This document shows, piece after piece, positions 53,665 to 62,109 of a stretch of DNA of 64,000 bases (positions within the stretch are counted from its first letter, which is position 1; each line of letters starts with the position of its first letter). The notes under the pieces are model-generated. The model ran no database searches. It had not been told where the DNA came from and saw nothing but the letters and a program-made list of their open reading frames with translations. The DNA lies in contig NZ_JAHKQA010000073.1 in the NCBI RefSeq assembly GCF_018860705.1, forward strand, positions 90,383 through 154,382, written 5' to 3'. This DNA is from Citreicella sp. C3M06. GTDB taxonomy: Bacteria; Pseudomonadota; Alphaproteobacteria; Rhodobacterales; Rhodobacteraceae. Position numbers and translations under genes: made by a program.

Positions 53665-55071
53665 ATGACGCAGTTCACGCTTGGATGGGAAGAATGGCTT
53701 TCGATGCCCGACCTCGGCCTGCCAGCGGTGCGCGCCAAGGTGGACACCGGCGCGCGCACCTCGGCGCTGCATGCCTTCGCCATCGAACCCTTCGGCTCGG
53801 CACGAAAGCCGATGGTGCGCTTTGCGATCCACCCCGATCCGGGCGATCCGCTGCTGGAGATGATCTGCTCGGCCCCGATGAAGGACCGGCGCGAGGTCAC
53901 CTCGTCGAACGGCGAGACCGAACTGCGCTTCGTGATCGAGACCACGGTGACCATGGGCGATCGGTCATGGCCGATCGAGGTTACGCTGACCGACCGCGGA
54001 TCGATGGCCTATCGGATGCTGCTGGGCCGCACCGCGCTGGATGAAGACATGGTGGTGCAGCCGACGCAAAGCTTCTGCCAGCCGGAACTTTCCTTCGATG
54101 CCTACCACGGCATTCCGCGCAACGAACGCCACCGCCGCGCGCTGCGCCTTGCAATCCTGTCCCGCGAGCCAGACAATTATTCGACCCGCAAGCTGATCGC
54201 CGCCGCCGAGATGCGTGGCCATACGATGGAGGTCATCGACACTTCGCGCTGCTACATGAACATCCATTCGGTCGGCGGCGAAGTGCATTACGACGGGCGC
54301 AAGCTGCCCCATTACGATGCGGTCATCCCCCGCATCGGGGCGTCGATCACCTCCTACGGCACGGCGGTGGTGCGCCAGTTCGAGACCATCGGCACCTATT
54401 GCCTTGCCGGCTCCGAAGGCATCACCACCTCCCGCGACAAGCTGCACGCCCATCAGGTGCTGGCACGCCACCGCATCGGCATGCCGACCACGGCCTTTGC
54501 GCGCAGCCCCAAGGATTCGGCCAATGTCATCAGCCTTGTCGGCGGGGCGCCGCTGGTGCTCAAGCTGCTGGAAAGCACGCAAGGCAAGGGCGTGGTTCTG
54601 GCGGAAACCAAGAAGGCGGCGGAATCGGTGATCTCGGCCTTTCAGGGCCTGCGCGCGGACTTCCTCGTGCAGAGCTTCGTCAAGGAAGCGGCGGGCGAAG
54701 ACATCCGCTGCTTTGTCGTTGGCGGCAAGGTGGTCGCCGCAATGCGCCGCATCGGCAAGCCCGACGATTTCCGCTCCAACCTTCACCAGGGCGGCACGGC
54801 AGAGTCGGCGAAGATCTCGAAACAAGAACGCGAGATAGCGATCCGCGCCGCCCGCGCGATGAAACTCGACGTGGCCGGAGTCGACCTGCTGCGCGGTGAT
54901 GACGGACCGAAGGTACTCGAGGTCAACAGTTCTCCGGGGCTCGAAGGCATCGAGCGCACATCCGGCAAGGACATCGCCGGAATGGTGATCGACCACATCG
55001 AAGCAAAGGTCGCCCCCCGGCCCTCCCGCGCGCGGGCGCGGCGCACCGTTCCGGACAGCCCCGCGAGCTGA
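53665..55071 (+). CDS. Fusion of a retropepsin-like (RimB/Zn_protease) domain and RimK ATP-grasp ligase
   Basis: A 468-residue protein. Residues about 5-145 match the PF05618 retropepsin-like family: [30 protein letters not shown] with D27 of DTGA as the candidate catalytic Asp, and [15 protein letters not shown] near 120. Residues about 157-448 form a RimK ATP-grasp ligase with [12 protein letters not shown], the glycine-rich loop [13 protein letters not shown], and metal-binding [10 protein letters not shown]. RimK adds glutamates to ribosomal protein S6 or makes poly-glutamate; in Pseudomonas the RimB protease is a separate gene. The ATG at 53665 follows AAAGGAAA. Confidence 0.88.
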   Translation: MTQFTLGWEEWLSMPDLGLPAVRAKVDTGARTSALHAFAIEPFGSARKPMVRFAIHPDPGDPLLEMICSAPMKDRREVTSSNGETELRFVIETTVTMGDRSWPIEVTLTDRGSMAYRMLLGRTALDEDMVVQPTQSFCQPELSFDAYHGIPRNERHRRALRLAILSREPDNYSTRKLIAAAEMRGHTMEVIDTSRCYMNIHSVGGEVHYDGRKLPHYDAVIPRIGASITSYGTAVVRQFETIGTYCLAGSEGITTSRDKLHAHQVLARHRIGMPTTAFARSPKDSANVISLVGGAPLVLKLLESTQGKGVVLAETKKAAESVISAFQGLRADFLVQSFVKEAAGEDIRCFVVGGKVVAAMRRIGKPDDFRSNLHQGGTAESAKISKQEREIAIRAARAMKLDVAGVDLLRGDDGPKVLEVNSSPGLEGIERTSGKDIAGMVIDHIEAKVAPRPSRARARRTVPDSPAS

Positions 55072-55084
55072 GAGCGACGGCCAG

Positions 55085-55197
55085 CCTCCGGCGGGGATAT
55101 TTTTAGGCCAGAAGAAACCAGAGCGCGGCGCCCAGCTTCTTCTGGCAGGAAATATCCCAGGGGGTGAGGCCGCAAGGCCGAGGGGGGCTGGCCCCCC
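55085..55197. repeat. Dispersed two-part repeat, copy E (inverted pair)
   Basis: A variant of the tail part (CCTCCGGCGGGGATATTTTT, then CCAGAAGAA) faces an inverse copy (TTCTTCTGGCAGGAAATATC) at 55136-55155. The hairpin part GGGGGGCTGGCCCCCC follows at 55182-55197. It lies between the RimK-fusion gene and ilvD. Confidence 0.7.
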
Positions 55198-55270
55198 TTT
55201 CGGCGGCACCCTTGCCGCAACGGTCGCCGGGCGTTACACAACGCCGATACAGCCAAGAAGGGGGAGACCC

Positions 55271-57100
55271 ATGCCCGCCTACCGTTCCCGCACCACCACC
55301 CACGGCCGCAACATGGCCGGCGCCCGCGGCCTGTGGCGTGCCACAGGCATGACCGACGGCGACTGGAACAAGCCGATCATCGCCATCGTCAACAGCTTCA
55401 CCCAATTCGTGCCCGGCCATGTGCACCTGAAGGACCTCGGCCAGATGGTCGCGCGCGAGGTCGAGAAGGCTGGCGGTGTCGCCAAGGAATTCAACACCAT
55501 CGCGGTCGATGATGGCATCGCCATGGGCCATGACGGCATGCTCTATTCCCTGCCCTCGCGCGAGATCATCGCCGACAGCGTGGAATACATGGTCAACGCC
55601 CACTGCGCCGACGCCATGGTCTGCATCTCGAACTGTGACAAGATCACGCCGGGCATGCTGATGGCGGCGATGCGGCTGAACATCCCGGTGGTGTTCGTGT
55701 CCGGCGGGCCGATGGAAGCGGGCAAGGTGGTCTGGGACGACGAGGAAAAGGCGCTCGATCTCGTCGACGCCATGGTCGCTGCCGCCGACGACAAGTACAC
55801 CGACGCACAGGTGCAGGCGATCGAGGAAGCCGCCTGCCCGACCTGCGGGTCCTGCTCGGGGATGTTCACCGCCAACTCTATGAACTGCCTGACCGAAGCG
55901 CTTGGCCTGTCATTGCCGGGCAACGGGTCGACCCTTGCCACCCATGCCGACCGCCAGCGCCTGTTCGTCGAAGCCGGTCATCTGATCGTGGATCTTGCCA
56001 AGCGCTACTACGAGCAGGACGACGCGTCGGTGTTGCCGCGCTCCATCGCCACTTTCGAGGCGTTCAAGAACGCGATGACGCTGGATATCGCCATGGGCGG
56101 ATCGACCAACACGGTGCTGCACCTGCTGGCCGCCGCCAGCGAGGGCGAGGTCGCTTTTGATATGACCGACATCGACAAGCTGTCGCGCAATGTTCCGGTG
56201 CTGTGCAAGGTCGCACCGGCCAAGGACGACGTGCACATGGAAGACGTGCATCGCGCCGGCGGCATCATGGCGATCCTCGGCCAGCTCGACCGGGCGGGCC
56301 TGATCGACAGCTCGGTGCCCACCGTGCATGCCGAAACCATGGCCCATGCGCTGGATCGCTGGGATGTGTCGCGCACCAATTCCGAAACGGTGCATGACTT
56401 CTTCCGCGCCGCGCCCGGCGGCGTGCGCACCACGCAGGCGTTTTCGACGGATCGGCGTTTCGAAACGCTGGATCTCGACCGCCAGAACGGCGTCATCCGC
56501 GATGCAGAGCACGCCTTTTCCAAGGATGGCGGGCTTGCGGTACTGTACGGCAACCTCGCCGAGGATGGCTGCATCGTGAAGACCGCCGGGGTCGACGAAT
56601 CGATCCTCGTTTTCTCCGGCCCGGCACGGATCTTTGAATCGCAGGACACGGCTGTCAGCGCGATCCTGACCGGCAAGATCCATCGCGGCGACGTGGTGCT
56701 GATCCGCTATGAGGGGCCGCGCGGCGGGCCGGGGATGCAGGAAATGCTGTATCCGACGAGCTACCTGAAATCGAAGGGGCTGGGCAAGGATTGCGCGCTG
56801 GTCACCGACGGGCGGTTCTCCGGCGGCTCTTCGGGCCTGTCCATCGGCCATGTCTCGCCCGAGGCGGCCGAGGGCGGCGCCATCGGCCTTGTCGAGGAAG
56901 GCGATCTGATCGAGATCGACATCCCGGCCCGCAAGATCCATCTTGCCGTCGATGATGCGGTGATCGCCGAGCGCCGCCTCAAGCGCGACGAAGCCGGCTG
57001 GCAGCCCGAGGAAAAGCGCAAGCGCAAGGTGTCCAAAGCGCTCAAGGCCTATGCCGCGCTAACCACCAGCGCCGCAAAGGGCGCTGTTCGCCAGATCTGA
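55271..57100 (+). CDS. ilvD: Dihydroxy-acid dehydratase
   Basis: A 609-residue enzyme that dehydrates 2,3-dihydroxy-isovalerate and -methylvalerate in valine/isoleucine synthesis. The iron-sulfur cysteines are in [12 protein letters not shown] (near residue 122) and [18 protein letters not shown] (near 191). The C-terminal [22 protein letters not shown] block is typical. The N terminus [19 protein letters not shown] matches the long E. coli-like form that uses a [4Fe-4S] cluster. It stands alone, with a terminator just after the stop and the repeat copy E upstream. Confidence 0.97.
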   Translation: MPAYRSRTTTHGRNMAGARGLWRATGMTDGDWNKPIIAIVNSFTQFVPGHVHLKDLGQMVAREVEKAGGVAKEFNTIAVDDGIAMGHDGMLYSLPSREIIADSVEYMVNAHCADAMVCISNCDKITPGMLMAAMRLNIPVVFVSGGPMEAGKVVWDDEEKALDLVDAMVAAADDKYTDAQVQAIEEAACPTCGSCSGMFTANSMNCLTEALGLSLPGNGSTLATHADRQRLFVEAGHLIVDLAKRYYEQDDASVLPRSIATFEAFKNAMTLDIAMGGSTNTVLHLLAAASEGEVAFDMTDIDKLSRNVPVLCKVAPAKDDVHMEDVHRAGGIMAILGQLDRAGLIDSSVPTVHAETMAHALDRWDVSRTNSETVHDFFRAAPGGVRTTQAFSTDRRFETLDLDRQNGVIRDAEHAFSKDGGLAVLYGNLAEDGCIVKTAGVDESILVFSGPARIFESQDTAVSAILTGKIHRGDVVLIRYEGPRGGPGMQEMLYPTSYLKSKGLGKDCALVTDGRFSGGSSGLSIGHVSPEAAEGGAIGLVEEGDLIEIDIPARKIHLAVDDAVIAERRLKRDEAGWQPEEKRKRKVSKALKAYAALTTSAAKGAVRQI

Positions 57101-57107
57101 GCCAATG

Positions 57108-57134
57108 CCCCGCCGCCGCGAACCGGCGGCGGGG
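57108..57134. terminator. Terminator hairpin after ilvD
   Basis: CCCCGCCGCC (57108-57117) pairs with GGCGGCGGGG (57125-57134) around a 7-base loop, followed by TGTCTT. It lies between the convergent ilvD and SDR genes. Confidence 0.75.
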
Positions 57135-57142
57135 TGTCTTCG

Positions 57143-57838
57143 CTACAGTCGATAGCCGCCCGAGACGGTGAGGATTTCGCCGGTGATGAACCCGGCCTCT
57201 TCGCTGGCAAGGAAGCGCACCGCGCGCGCGACATCCTGTGGCTGTCCGATCCGCCCAAGCGCGGTGTCCTTCACGAACAGCCCTTTGAGATCATCGGAGC
57301 GCGGGGATTCCGGCGTGTCGATGGCTCCCGGTGCAACCGCGTTGACGCGAATCCCCTGCGGGCCCAATTCCTTGGCCATGGCGCGGGTCCACAGGTTCAG
57401 CGCCGCCTTGCTGGCGCCATAGATCGACGCGCCGTACGGCGGCAGCACGGCATTCACCGACGAGATATTCACGATGGCCGCGCCCGGCTTCAGATGTGGC
57501 AAAGCCGCCGCAAGCAGCGCCTGCGGCGCCAGAAGATTGACGCCAAGCATGTCTTGCAGGGCCGCAGCATCGAAGTCCTGCGCTGGCGACATGCCGATCT
57601 GCCCGGCATTGTTGACGATCACATCAAGTGCACCGAACCGGTTCAAAACCTGCGACACAATTGCCTCGGCGGCGCTTTGCGCCAGCAGATCGGCGCGAAT
57701 TGCCAGCGTTTTGTCCGGCAGGCCTTTTGGAACAGTGGTGGCCCATGTGATGGCGACCGCATGATCGCGGGCGAACTCTGCGGCGATGGCATGGCCGATG
57801 CCACGCGCACCGCCGGTGACCAGAACAACCCTTGGCAT
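57143..57838 (-). CDS. Short-chain dehydrogenase/reductase
   Basis: A 231-residue SDR with TGGARGIG (residues 8-15), NNAG (76-79), Ser near 126 (VNISSVN), Y140 and K144 (YGASK). After strand 2 it reads ITWATT rather than an acidic residue, which does not decide cofactor preference. It sits downstream of rpoH on the same strand, but a strong terminator separates them. Substrate unknown. The sequence resembles FabG-type oxidoreductases without a fatty-acid gene context. Confidence 0.88.
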   Translation of the reverse strand: MPRVVLVTGGARGIGHAIAAEFARDHAVAITWATTVPKGLPDKTLAIRADLLAQSAAEAIVSQVLNRFGALDVIVNNAGQIGMSPAQDFDAAALQDMLGVNLLAPQALLAAALPHLKPGAAIVNISSVNAVLPPYGASIYGASKAALNLWTRAMAKELGPQGIRVNAVAPGAIDTPESPRSDDLKGLFVKDTALGRIGQPQDVARAVRFLASEEAGFITGEILTVSGGYRL

Positions 57839-57858
57839 ACTGCGCCTCGCTGTGGATG

Positions 57859-57886
57859 AAAAAAGGCCCCCCGTTTCCGGAGGGCC
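57859..57886 (-). terminator. Terminator of rpoH
   Basis: On the minus strand GGCCCTCC pairs with GGGGGGCC around a short loop and is followed by TTTTTT. It begins 11 bases after the rpoH stop codon. Confidence 0.85.
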
Positions 57887-57897
57887 GTGTCATCAGA

Positions 57898-58794
57898 TCA
57901 GGCCGTGGCCATCATGCCTTGCTCGCGCGCCAGTTCGCGCATGCGCTTTTGCAGCTTTTCGAACGCCCGCACTTCGATTTGGCGAATGCGTTCGCGGCTG
58001 ACATCGTAGACGCCCGACAGATCCTCGAGCGTCACCGGCTGTTCCGCCAGACGGCGCTGGGTCAGGATATCGCGTTCACGCTCGTTCAGCACGTCCATCG
58101 CCTCTGCCAACAGGGCGCGCCGCGCGTCGAGCTCGTTGCGCTCGGCGTAATCGGTGGCCTGATCGGCGCTTTCGTCTTCCAGCCAGTCCTGCCATTGCAT
58201 CGAACCATCGTCGTCGCTGCCGACCGTGGCGTTTAGCGAGGCATCGCCCCCCGACAGACGCCGGTTCATCGAGATGACTTCGGCCTCGGTCACGCCCAGA
58301 TCCGTGGCAATCTTCTCGACATGCTCGGGGCGCAGATCGCCCTCTTCAAGCGCGCCGATGCGCGACTTGGCCTTGCGCAGGTTGAAGAACAGCTTCTTTT
58401 GCGCCGATGTGGTGCCCAGCTTGACCAGCGACCACGACCGCAGGATGTATTCCTGGATCGACGCCCGGATCCACCACATCGCATAGGTGGCAAGGCGGAA
58501 GCCTTTTTCCGGGTCAAAGCGTTTCACCGCCTGCATCAGGCCGACATTGGCTTCGGAGATCACCTCGGCCTGCGGCAGACCGTAGCCGCGATAGCCCATG
58601 GCGATCTTGGCGGCCAGCCGCAGATGCGAGGTGACCATCCGGTGCGCCGAGGCGGAATCGCCATCCTCGACCCAGCGCTTGGCCAGCATGTATTCTTCTT
58701 CGGGTTCCAGAAGCGGAAACTTCCGGATCTCGGACAGGTAGCGGCTTAGGCCTGCTTCCGGCGACGGAGCCGGAAGATTGGCGTATTTGCTCAT
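57898..58794 (-). CDS. rpoH: Heat-shock sigma factor RpoH (sigma-32)
   Basis: A 298-residue sigma-70 family protein. Region 2 (EANVGLMQAVKRFDPEKGFRLATYAMWWIRASIQEYI) and region 4 (TLEDLSGVYDVSRERIRQIEVRAFEKL) are complete. The RpoH box QKKLFFNLRKAK (near residue 132), diagnostic of sigma-32, is present. The ATG at 58794 (MSKYANLPAPSPEAG) matches the family start; a GTG at 58803, better spaced from GGAGG, would add three residues. A sigma-32-type promoter lies about 50 bases upstream, so the gene may amplify itself on heat shock. A second RpoH may exist elsewhere, as in Rhodobacter. Confidence 0.95.
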   Translation of the reverse strand: MSKYANLPAPSPEAGLSRYLSEIRKFPLLEPEEEYMLAKRWVEDGDSASAHRMVTSHLRLAAKIAMGYRGYGLPQAEVISEANVGLMQAVKRFDPEKGFRLATYAMWWIRASIQEYILRSWSLVKLGTTSAQKKLFFNLRKAKSRIGALEEGDLRPEHVEKIATDLGVTEAEVISMNRRLSGGDASLNATVGSDDDGSMQWQDWLEDESADQATDYAERNELDARRALLAEAMDVLNERERDILTQRRLAEQPVTLEDLSGVYDVSRERIRQIEVRAFEKLQKRMRELAREQGMMATA

Positions 58795-58842
58795 ATTGCT
58801 CACGTGCCCTGTTACCTCCAATGTTATGGGGCTTAACATCCC

Positions 58843-58871
58843 AGATGGGAAGGCCCGGATCGTTTTTCAAG
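58843..58871 (-). promoter_or_regulatory. Sigma-32-type promoter of rpoH
   Basis: On the minus strand CTTGAAA (58871-58865), a 15-base spacer and CCCATCT (58849-58843) match the RpoH consensus CTTGAAA / CCCATnT at every specified position. The start would be at about 58836, giving a leader of about 42 bases that includes the GGAGG ribosome site. Confidence 0.75.
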
Positions 58872-58959
58872 GGTCCGCCCGGCGGTAGCGCGATGCCGCC
58901 ACCGAACAGGACCATCTTTGAGTGTTACGAGGGTAACGCGAAACTCCGTCGCCGGGTTC

Positions 58960-59033
58960 GCATTATTTCCTGACTCACGGTATCGGGAATACTATGTCAG
59001 TTGTGCGCACGGAGCGGAATTCGGAAATAATGC
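58960..59033. repeat. 11-bp inverted repeat between rpoH and the pseudouridine synthase gene
   Basis: GCATTATTTCC (58960-58970) and GGAAATAATGC (59023-59033) are exact inverse copies 52 bases apart. They are AT-rich in a GC-rich region. They could flank a large stem-loop or be two sites for one regulator. They lie 89-190 bases upstream of the rpoH sigma-32 promoter. Confidence 0.55.
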
Positions 59034-59054
59034 AGCCCATATGTGCGTATGCGC

Positions 59055-60086
59055 TCAGACTTCACCGCGAAGCACGGATAGAAGTCTGGCCATATCTTCG
59101 GGCAAAGGTGCCTCGAACAGCAATTGTTCGCCGCTCACGGGATGGTCGAACCCCAGCTCGGCGGCGTGCAGCGCTTGGCGGGGAAACCCGGTGACCGCTG
59201 CGGCGGCGGCTTCGCCCAAGGCGGCTGGCGAGGGCTTGCGCCGCCCGCCATAGGTCTGATCGCCGACCAGCCCATGCCCGGCATGGGCCATGTGGACGCG
59301 GATCTGGTGCGTGCGCCCGGTTTCGAGCCGGCATTCCACCAGCGCCAGCGACGCTGGCGTGCCAAAGCTTTCAAGCACCCGCGCCCGGGTCACCGCATGT
59401 CGGCCCTGCCCGTCGAAATACACTGCCTGACGTTGCCGGTCGGTCTTGTGGCGGGCGAGCCCGGACTGGATGCGGATCACATTGCCCGATTCCATCGAAA
59501 CGCCCCGCGTGCCCAGCAAACGCGGATCGCCCGCATTGGGTGCGCCATGGCACAGCGCCAGATAGGCCCGATCGGCGCTATGCGCTTCGAATTGCGCGGC
59601 AAGCCCGTGATGGGCCCGGTCGGATTTCGCCACCACCAGCAGGCCGGATGTGTCCTTGTCGATACGGTGCACGATGCCGGGACGGGCGATGCCACCCACC
59701 CCCGACAGCGCGCCGCCGAAATGATGCAGCAAGGCGTTGACCAGCGTGCCCTTCGGCGTGCCGGGCGCAGGGTGCACCACCATGCCGACCGGCTTGTTGA
59801 CGACCACAAGGTCGGCATCTTCCCAGACGATGTCGAGCGGGATGTCCTCGGGGCCAATATGGCTTTCCTCGGCCTTGGGCAGGATGATGGCGATCTCGTC
59901 GCCCTCGACGACCTTTGCCTTGGGATCGCTCAGCACCTCGCCCCGGCGCATCACCGCGCCATCGGCGATAAGCTTTGCAAGCCGCGTCCGCGAGAGTGCC
60001 GCCTCCTCTGGCACATCGCGGGCGAGCGCCTTATCAAGACGCGCAGGCGGGGCCTCCCCGATGACGATGCGCAGAGGATTTTCCAT
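59055..60086 (-). CDS. RluA-family pseudouridine synthase (RluD-like)
   Basis: A 343-residue protein with an N-terminal S4 RNA-binding domain (ARLDKALARDVPEEAALSRTRLAKLIADGAV, about 15-45) and an RluA catalytic domain with D143 in HRIDKDTSG, plus GRTHQIRVHM near 262. With the S4 domain it resembles RluD, which modifies 23S rRNA helix 69, or RluC. The ATG at 60086 lies inside a CATG shared with the divergent DUF6476-type gene, whose ATG begins at 60085. GGGAGCC on the minus strand, 8 bases upstream, is the likely ribosome site and lies within the other gene. Confidence 0.92.
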   Translation of the reverse strand: MENPLRIVIGEAPPARLDKALARDVPEEAALSRTRLAKLIADGAVMRRGEVLSDPKAKVVEGDEIAIILPKAEESHIGPEDIPLDIVWEDADLVVVNKPVGMVVHPAPGTPKGTLVNALLHHFGGALSGVGGIARPGIVHRIDKDTSGLLVVAKSDRAHHGLAAQFEAHSADRAYLALCHGAPNAGDPRLLGTRGVSMESGNVIRIQSGLARHKTDRQRQAVYFDGQGRHAVTRARVLESFGTPASLALVECRLETGRTHQIRVHMAHAGHGLVGDQTYGGRRKPSPAALGEAAAAAVTGFPRQALHAAELGFDHPVSGEQLLFEAPLPEDMARLLSVLRGEV

Positions 60087-60399
60087 GTCACAGGCTCCCG
60101 ACCCCGAAGAACAGCTGCCCGAGCCGCCAAACCTGCGCTTCCTGCGTCTTCTGGTTACGGTGCTGACGGGCGTGATGATCCTCGGGCTGATAACGCTCCT
60201 CGGGCTGGTTGTCATCCGGAACACGACAACGCGTGCGCCGCTGCCCGATGTCATCACCCTGCCGGACGGCGCGACGGCCACCGCCTATACGCAAGGCCCC
60301 AACTGGTACGCCGTCGTGACCGATGAAAACCGCATCCTGATCTTTGATCGCACCAGTGGAAAACTTCGCCAAACCATCCTGATCGAGCCGCACCCCTGA
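60085..60399 (+). CDS. Small membrane protein (DUF6476-type)
   Basis: A 104-residue protein with a soluble N terminus (MSQAPDPEEQLPEPPNLRFL), one membrane span (about residues 24-46, VTVLTGVMILGLITLLGLVVI) and a C-terminal periplasmic domain of about 55 residues with DVITLPDGATATAYTQG. GAGG 6 bases before the ATG is the likely ribosome site. The start codon overlaps that of the divergent pseudouridine synthase gene. The family is common in Rhodobacteraceae next to rluD-type genes; function unknown. Confidence 0.83.
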   Translation: MSQAPDPEEQLPEPPNLRFLRLLVTVLTGVMILGLITLLGLVVIRNTTTRAPLPDVITLPDGATATAYTQGPNWYAVVTDENRILIFDRTSGKLRQTILIEPHP

Positions 60400-60410
60400 G
60401 GCAGCGTTGC

Positions 60411-60441
60411 CCGCGTCTCCGGGGCAAAGCCGGAGACGCGG
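60411..60441. terminator. Perfect 12-bp hairpin between convergent genes
   Basis: CCGCGTCTCCGG (60411-60422) and CCGGAGACGCGG (60430-60441) pair fully around a 7-base loop. It lies between the DUF6476-type gene and the end of the SGNH hydrolase gene and probably stops both transcripts, though no T-run follows. Confidence 0.75.
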
Positions 60442-60448
60442 CGTGGCC

Positions 60449-61693
60449 TCAGCTGTGCTGTCGCCGGATCCAGCTGCACAGGCTGCGCATCTCTTCGTCG
60501 CTCAGCGCCCTGTCATATTCCACCGCAACCGACAGATCCCCACGGTGATAGGCATTCAGTGGCGCGCCGTTGTCATTCAGTGTTCCCAGCATCGCAGGCA
60601 CCCCCGGCGTGGTCACACCGGCCTGTGCCGCTTTGTAGATCTTCGAGCCGTTGATCAGCATCCTGACCTCGCTGCCGTCATGCGTGCCGACCGCGGCCTG
60701 CCAATTGCTGTTGATCACCGGCACCAGCACCGCCTGCGAATTCGATCCGACCGACATCGCCGTACCCGTCGCCCTGTAGCTGATATAGGATCGCGCATCG
60801 GTCGACGACCGGCCTCCGTAAAGGATGCGCATTTGACTGTCCTGCTTTCGGAAACCGACGCCAATGGTGCGCTCGGCGCCATGCACAGGACCGCCGGCGT
60901 AATGGTCGTCTGAGCCGTCGAAACTCAGCATTCCGGCGCTGTAGCTCGCTGCGTTCACCGCCGTCAGATCGGCGCTGCCGCCGCTGCTGTCAGCAAGGAT
61001 CGACGCATCCGCCGTCGGCAAGTACAGCGCCACCAGCCCAGCCAGATCGGTCGGGTGAAACCGCTGCGTCACGATCCAGCCGCGCGCGCGCAGCTCGGCA
61101 AGCAGCGCCGCAGACATGTTGTCCGCGCCAAGTTGCGACAGGTGAAAGACATCGGCCGGAGGATCGACGAATTGATCGGTCGCGATCGAGAAGGCGTCAT
61201 GGTTCAGCCCATTTGACCAGTGAAAGACATGCCCGGGCCAGCGCGACTGCATCTCAAGCCAGATCGCCTCCTGTATGGAGCCAGCATAGCTCGAACCATA
61301 AGGATTGATCGGTGGAACAACCAGCCAGCGATCATGCGGGATTTCGGCGATGGCCTCGGCAATCAGGTCGACATAGGCGACGGTTTTGTCCCCCTCCAGA
61401 TCGTCATAGCCGTTGTAGGATCCATCCCAGATCACAACCGGATAGGCCAGCAGATCGGTGTTTGTCAGCTCCGTGAACTCGGATCGGACCGCGGTGATGT
61501 TATTGCCGCCCACCGCGATGTTGTTGATGCTCAGCCCGCTGGCGGCATCGAGCGTTTCCCAGAGCGATACGCCAGACGCGCCCGCCATGAGACTGTCGCC
61601 CCCGGTCAGCAGACCTGTGGCACGGGTCGCCATCCCCACTCCGACACCCCAACCAGCCACGAAGCTGAAAGTGCTGATACCTAGTCCGAACAT
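60449..61693 (-). CDS. SGNH hydrolase-like protein with a LamG/lectin-like C terminus
   Basis: A 414-residue protein. Residues about 26-215 look like an SGNH (GDSL) hydrolase: S34 in GGDSLMAG, G62/G63 in IAVGGNNI, N94 in DGSYNGYD and the D181-x-x-H184 pair (DVFHLSQLG). Residues about 225-414 are beta-rich with SFDGSDDHYAGG and VEYDRALSDEEM, the pattern of a concanavalin/LamG domain. The first 20 residues (MFGLGISTFSFVAGWGVGVG) are glycine-rich and hydrophobic. The layout recalls phage tail or surface carbohydrate esterases. It adjoins decayed transposases, so acquisition by transfer is likely. Confidence 0.72.
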   Translation of the reverse strand: MFGLGISTFSFVAGWGVGVGMATRATGLLTGGDSLMAGASGVSLWETLDAASGLSINNIAVGGNNITAVRSEFTELTNTDLLAYPVVIWDGSYNGYDDLEGDKTVAYVDLIAEAIAEIPHDRWLVVPPINPYGSSYAGSIQEAIWLEMQSRWPGHVFHWSNGLNHDAFSIATDQFVDPPADVFHLSQLGADNMSAALLAELRARGWIVTQRFHPTDLAGLVALYLPTADASILADSSGGSADLTAVNAASYSAGMLSFDGSDDHYAGGPVHGAERTIGVGFRKQDSQMRILYGGRSSTDARSYISYRATGTAMSVGSNSQAVLVPVINSNWQAAVGTHDGSEVRMLINGSKIYKAAQAGVTTPGVPAMLGTLNDNGAPLNAYHRGDLSVAVEYDRALSDEEMRSLCSWIRRQHS

Positions 61694-62109
61694 GCTTCAC
61701 CTCGCTGCGGAATGACATAGCGTTACGGGGCAAATTCTCCGACGGGGTGATTAAGGCTTCCTGCGAGCATCGGCCGGCCCCTGTGCAACGCCGCGGTGCG
61801 GCAATCCTTTGGGCTTGAGGCACTGCCCGGCGAGTCCGCAGCTATAGGTTCGGTGTGTTCAGGGACTGGTCCTGAATAAACCGCTGATGATTCCGCTGAT
61901 GGGTACGCCCGCCGGGTCTGGTGCCGGGGCGGCGATTGTTGGCGTCTACCTGCTCGCTGGCATGGCGCAGCTTGGCGGACAGCTGCTCGCTCGGCCACTC
62001 CTCCCACGGCCGGATCTTGCAGCATTCGACAAACCCAACCTGCATCCATCGCGCCGCAAGGCATCAAGGGGGCCCCGACAATCGGACGTCTTGCTAGCAA
62101 CTGTTTCCG
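61694..62109. other. Stretch without a supportable gene
   Basis: About 416 bases between the SGNH gene start and the decayed IS110 transposase. Short open frames on both strands, including a hydrophobic one at 61887-62045 (+), show no recognisable protein and no clear ribosome site. The stretch may be flank of the IS110 element or remnants of older inserted DNA. Confidence 0.5.
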
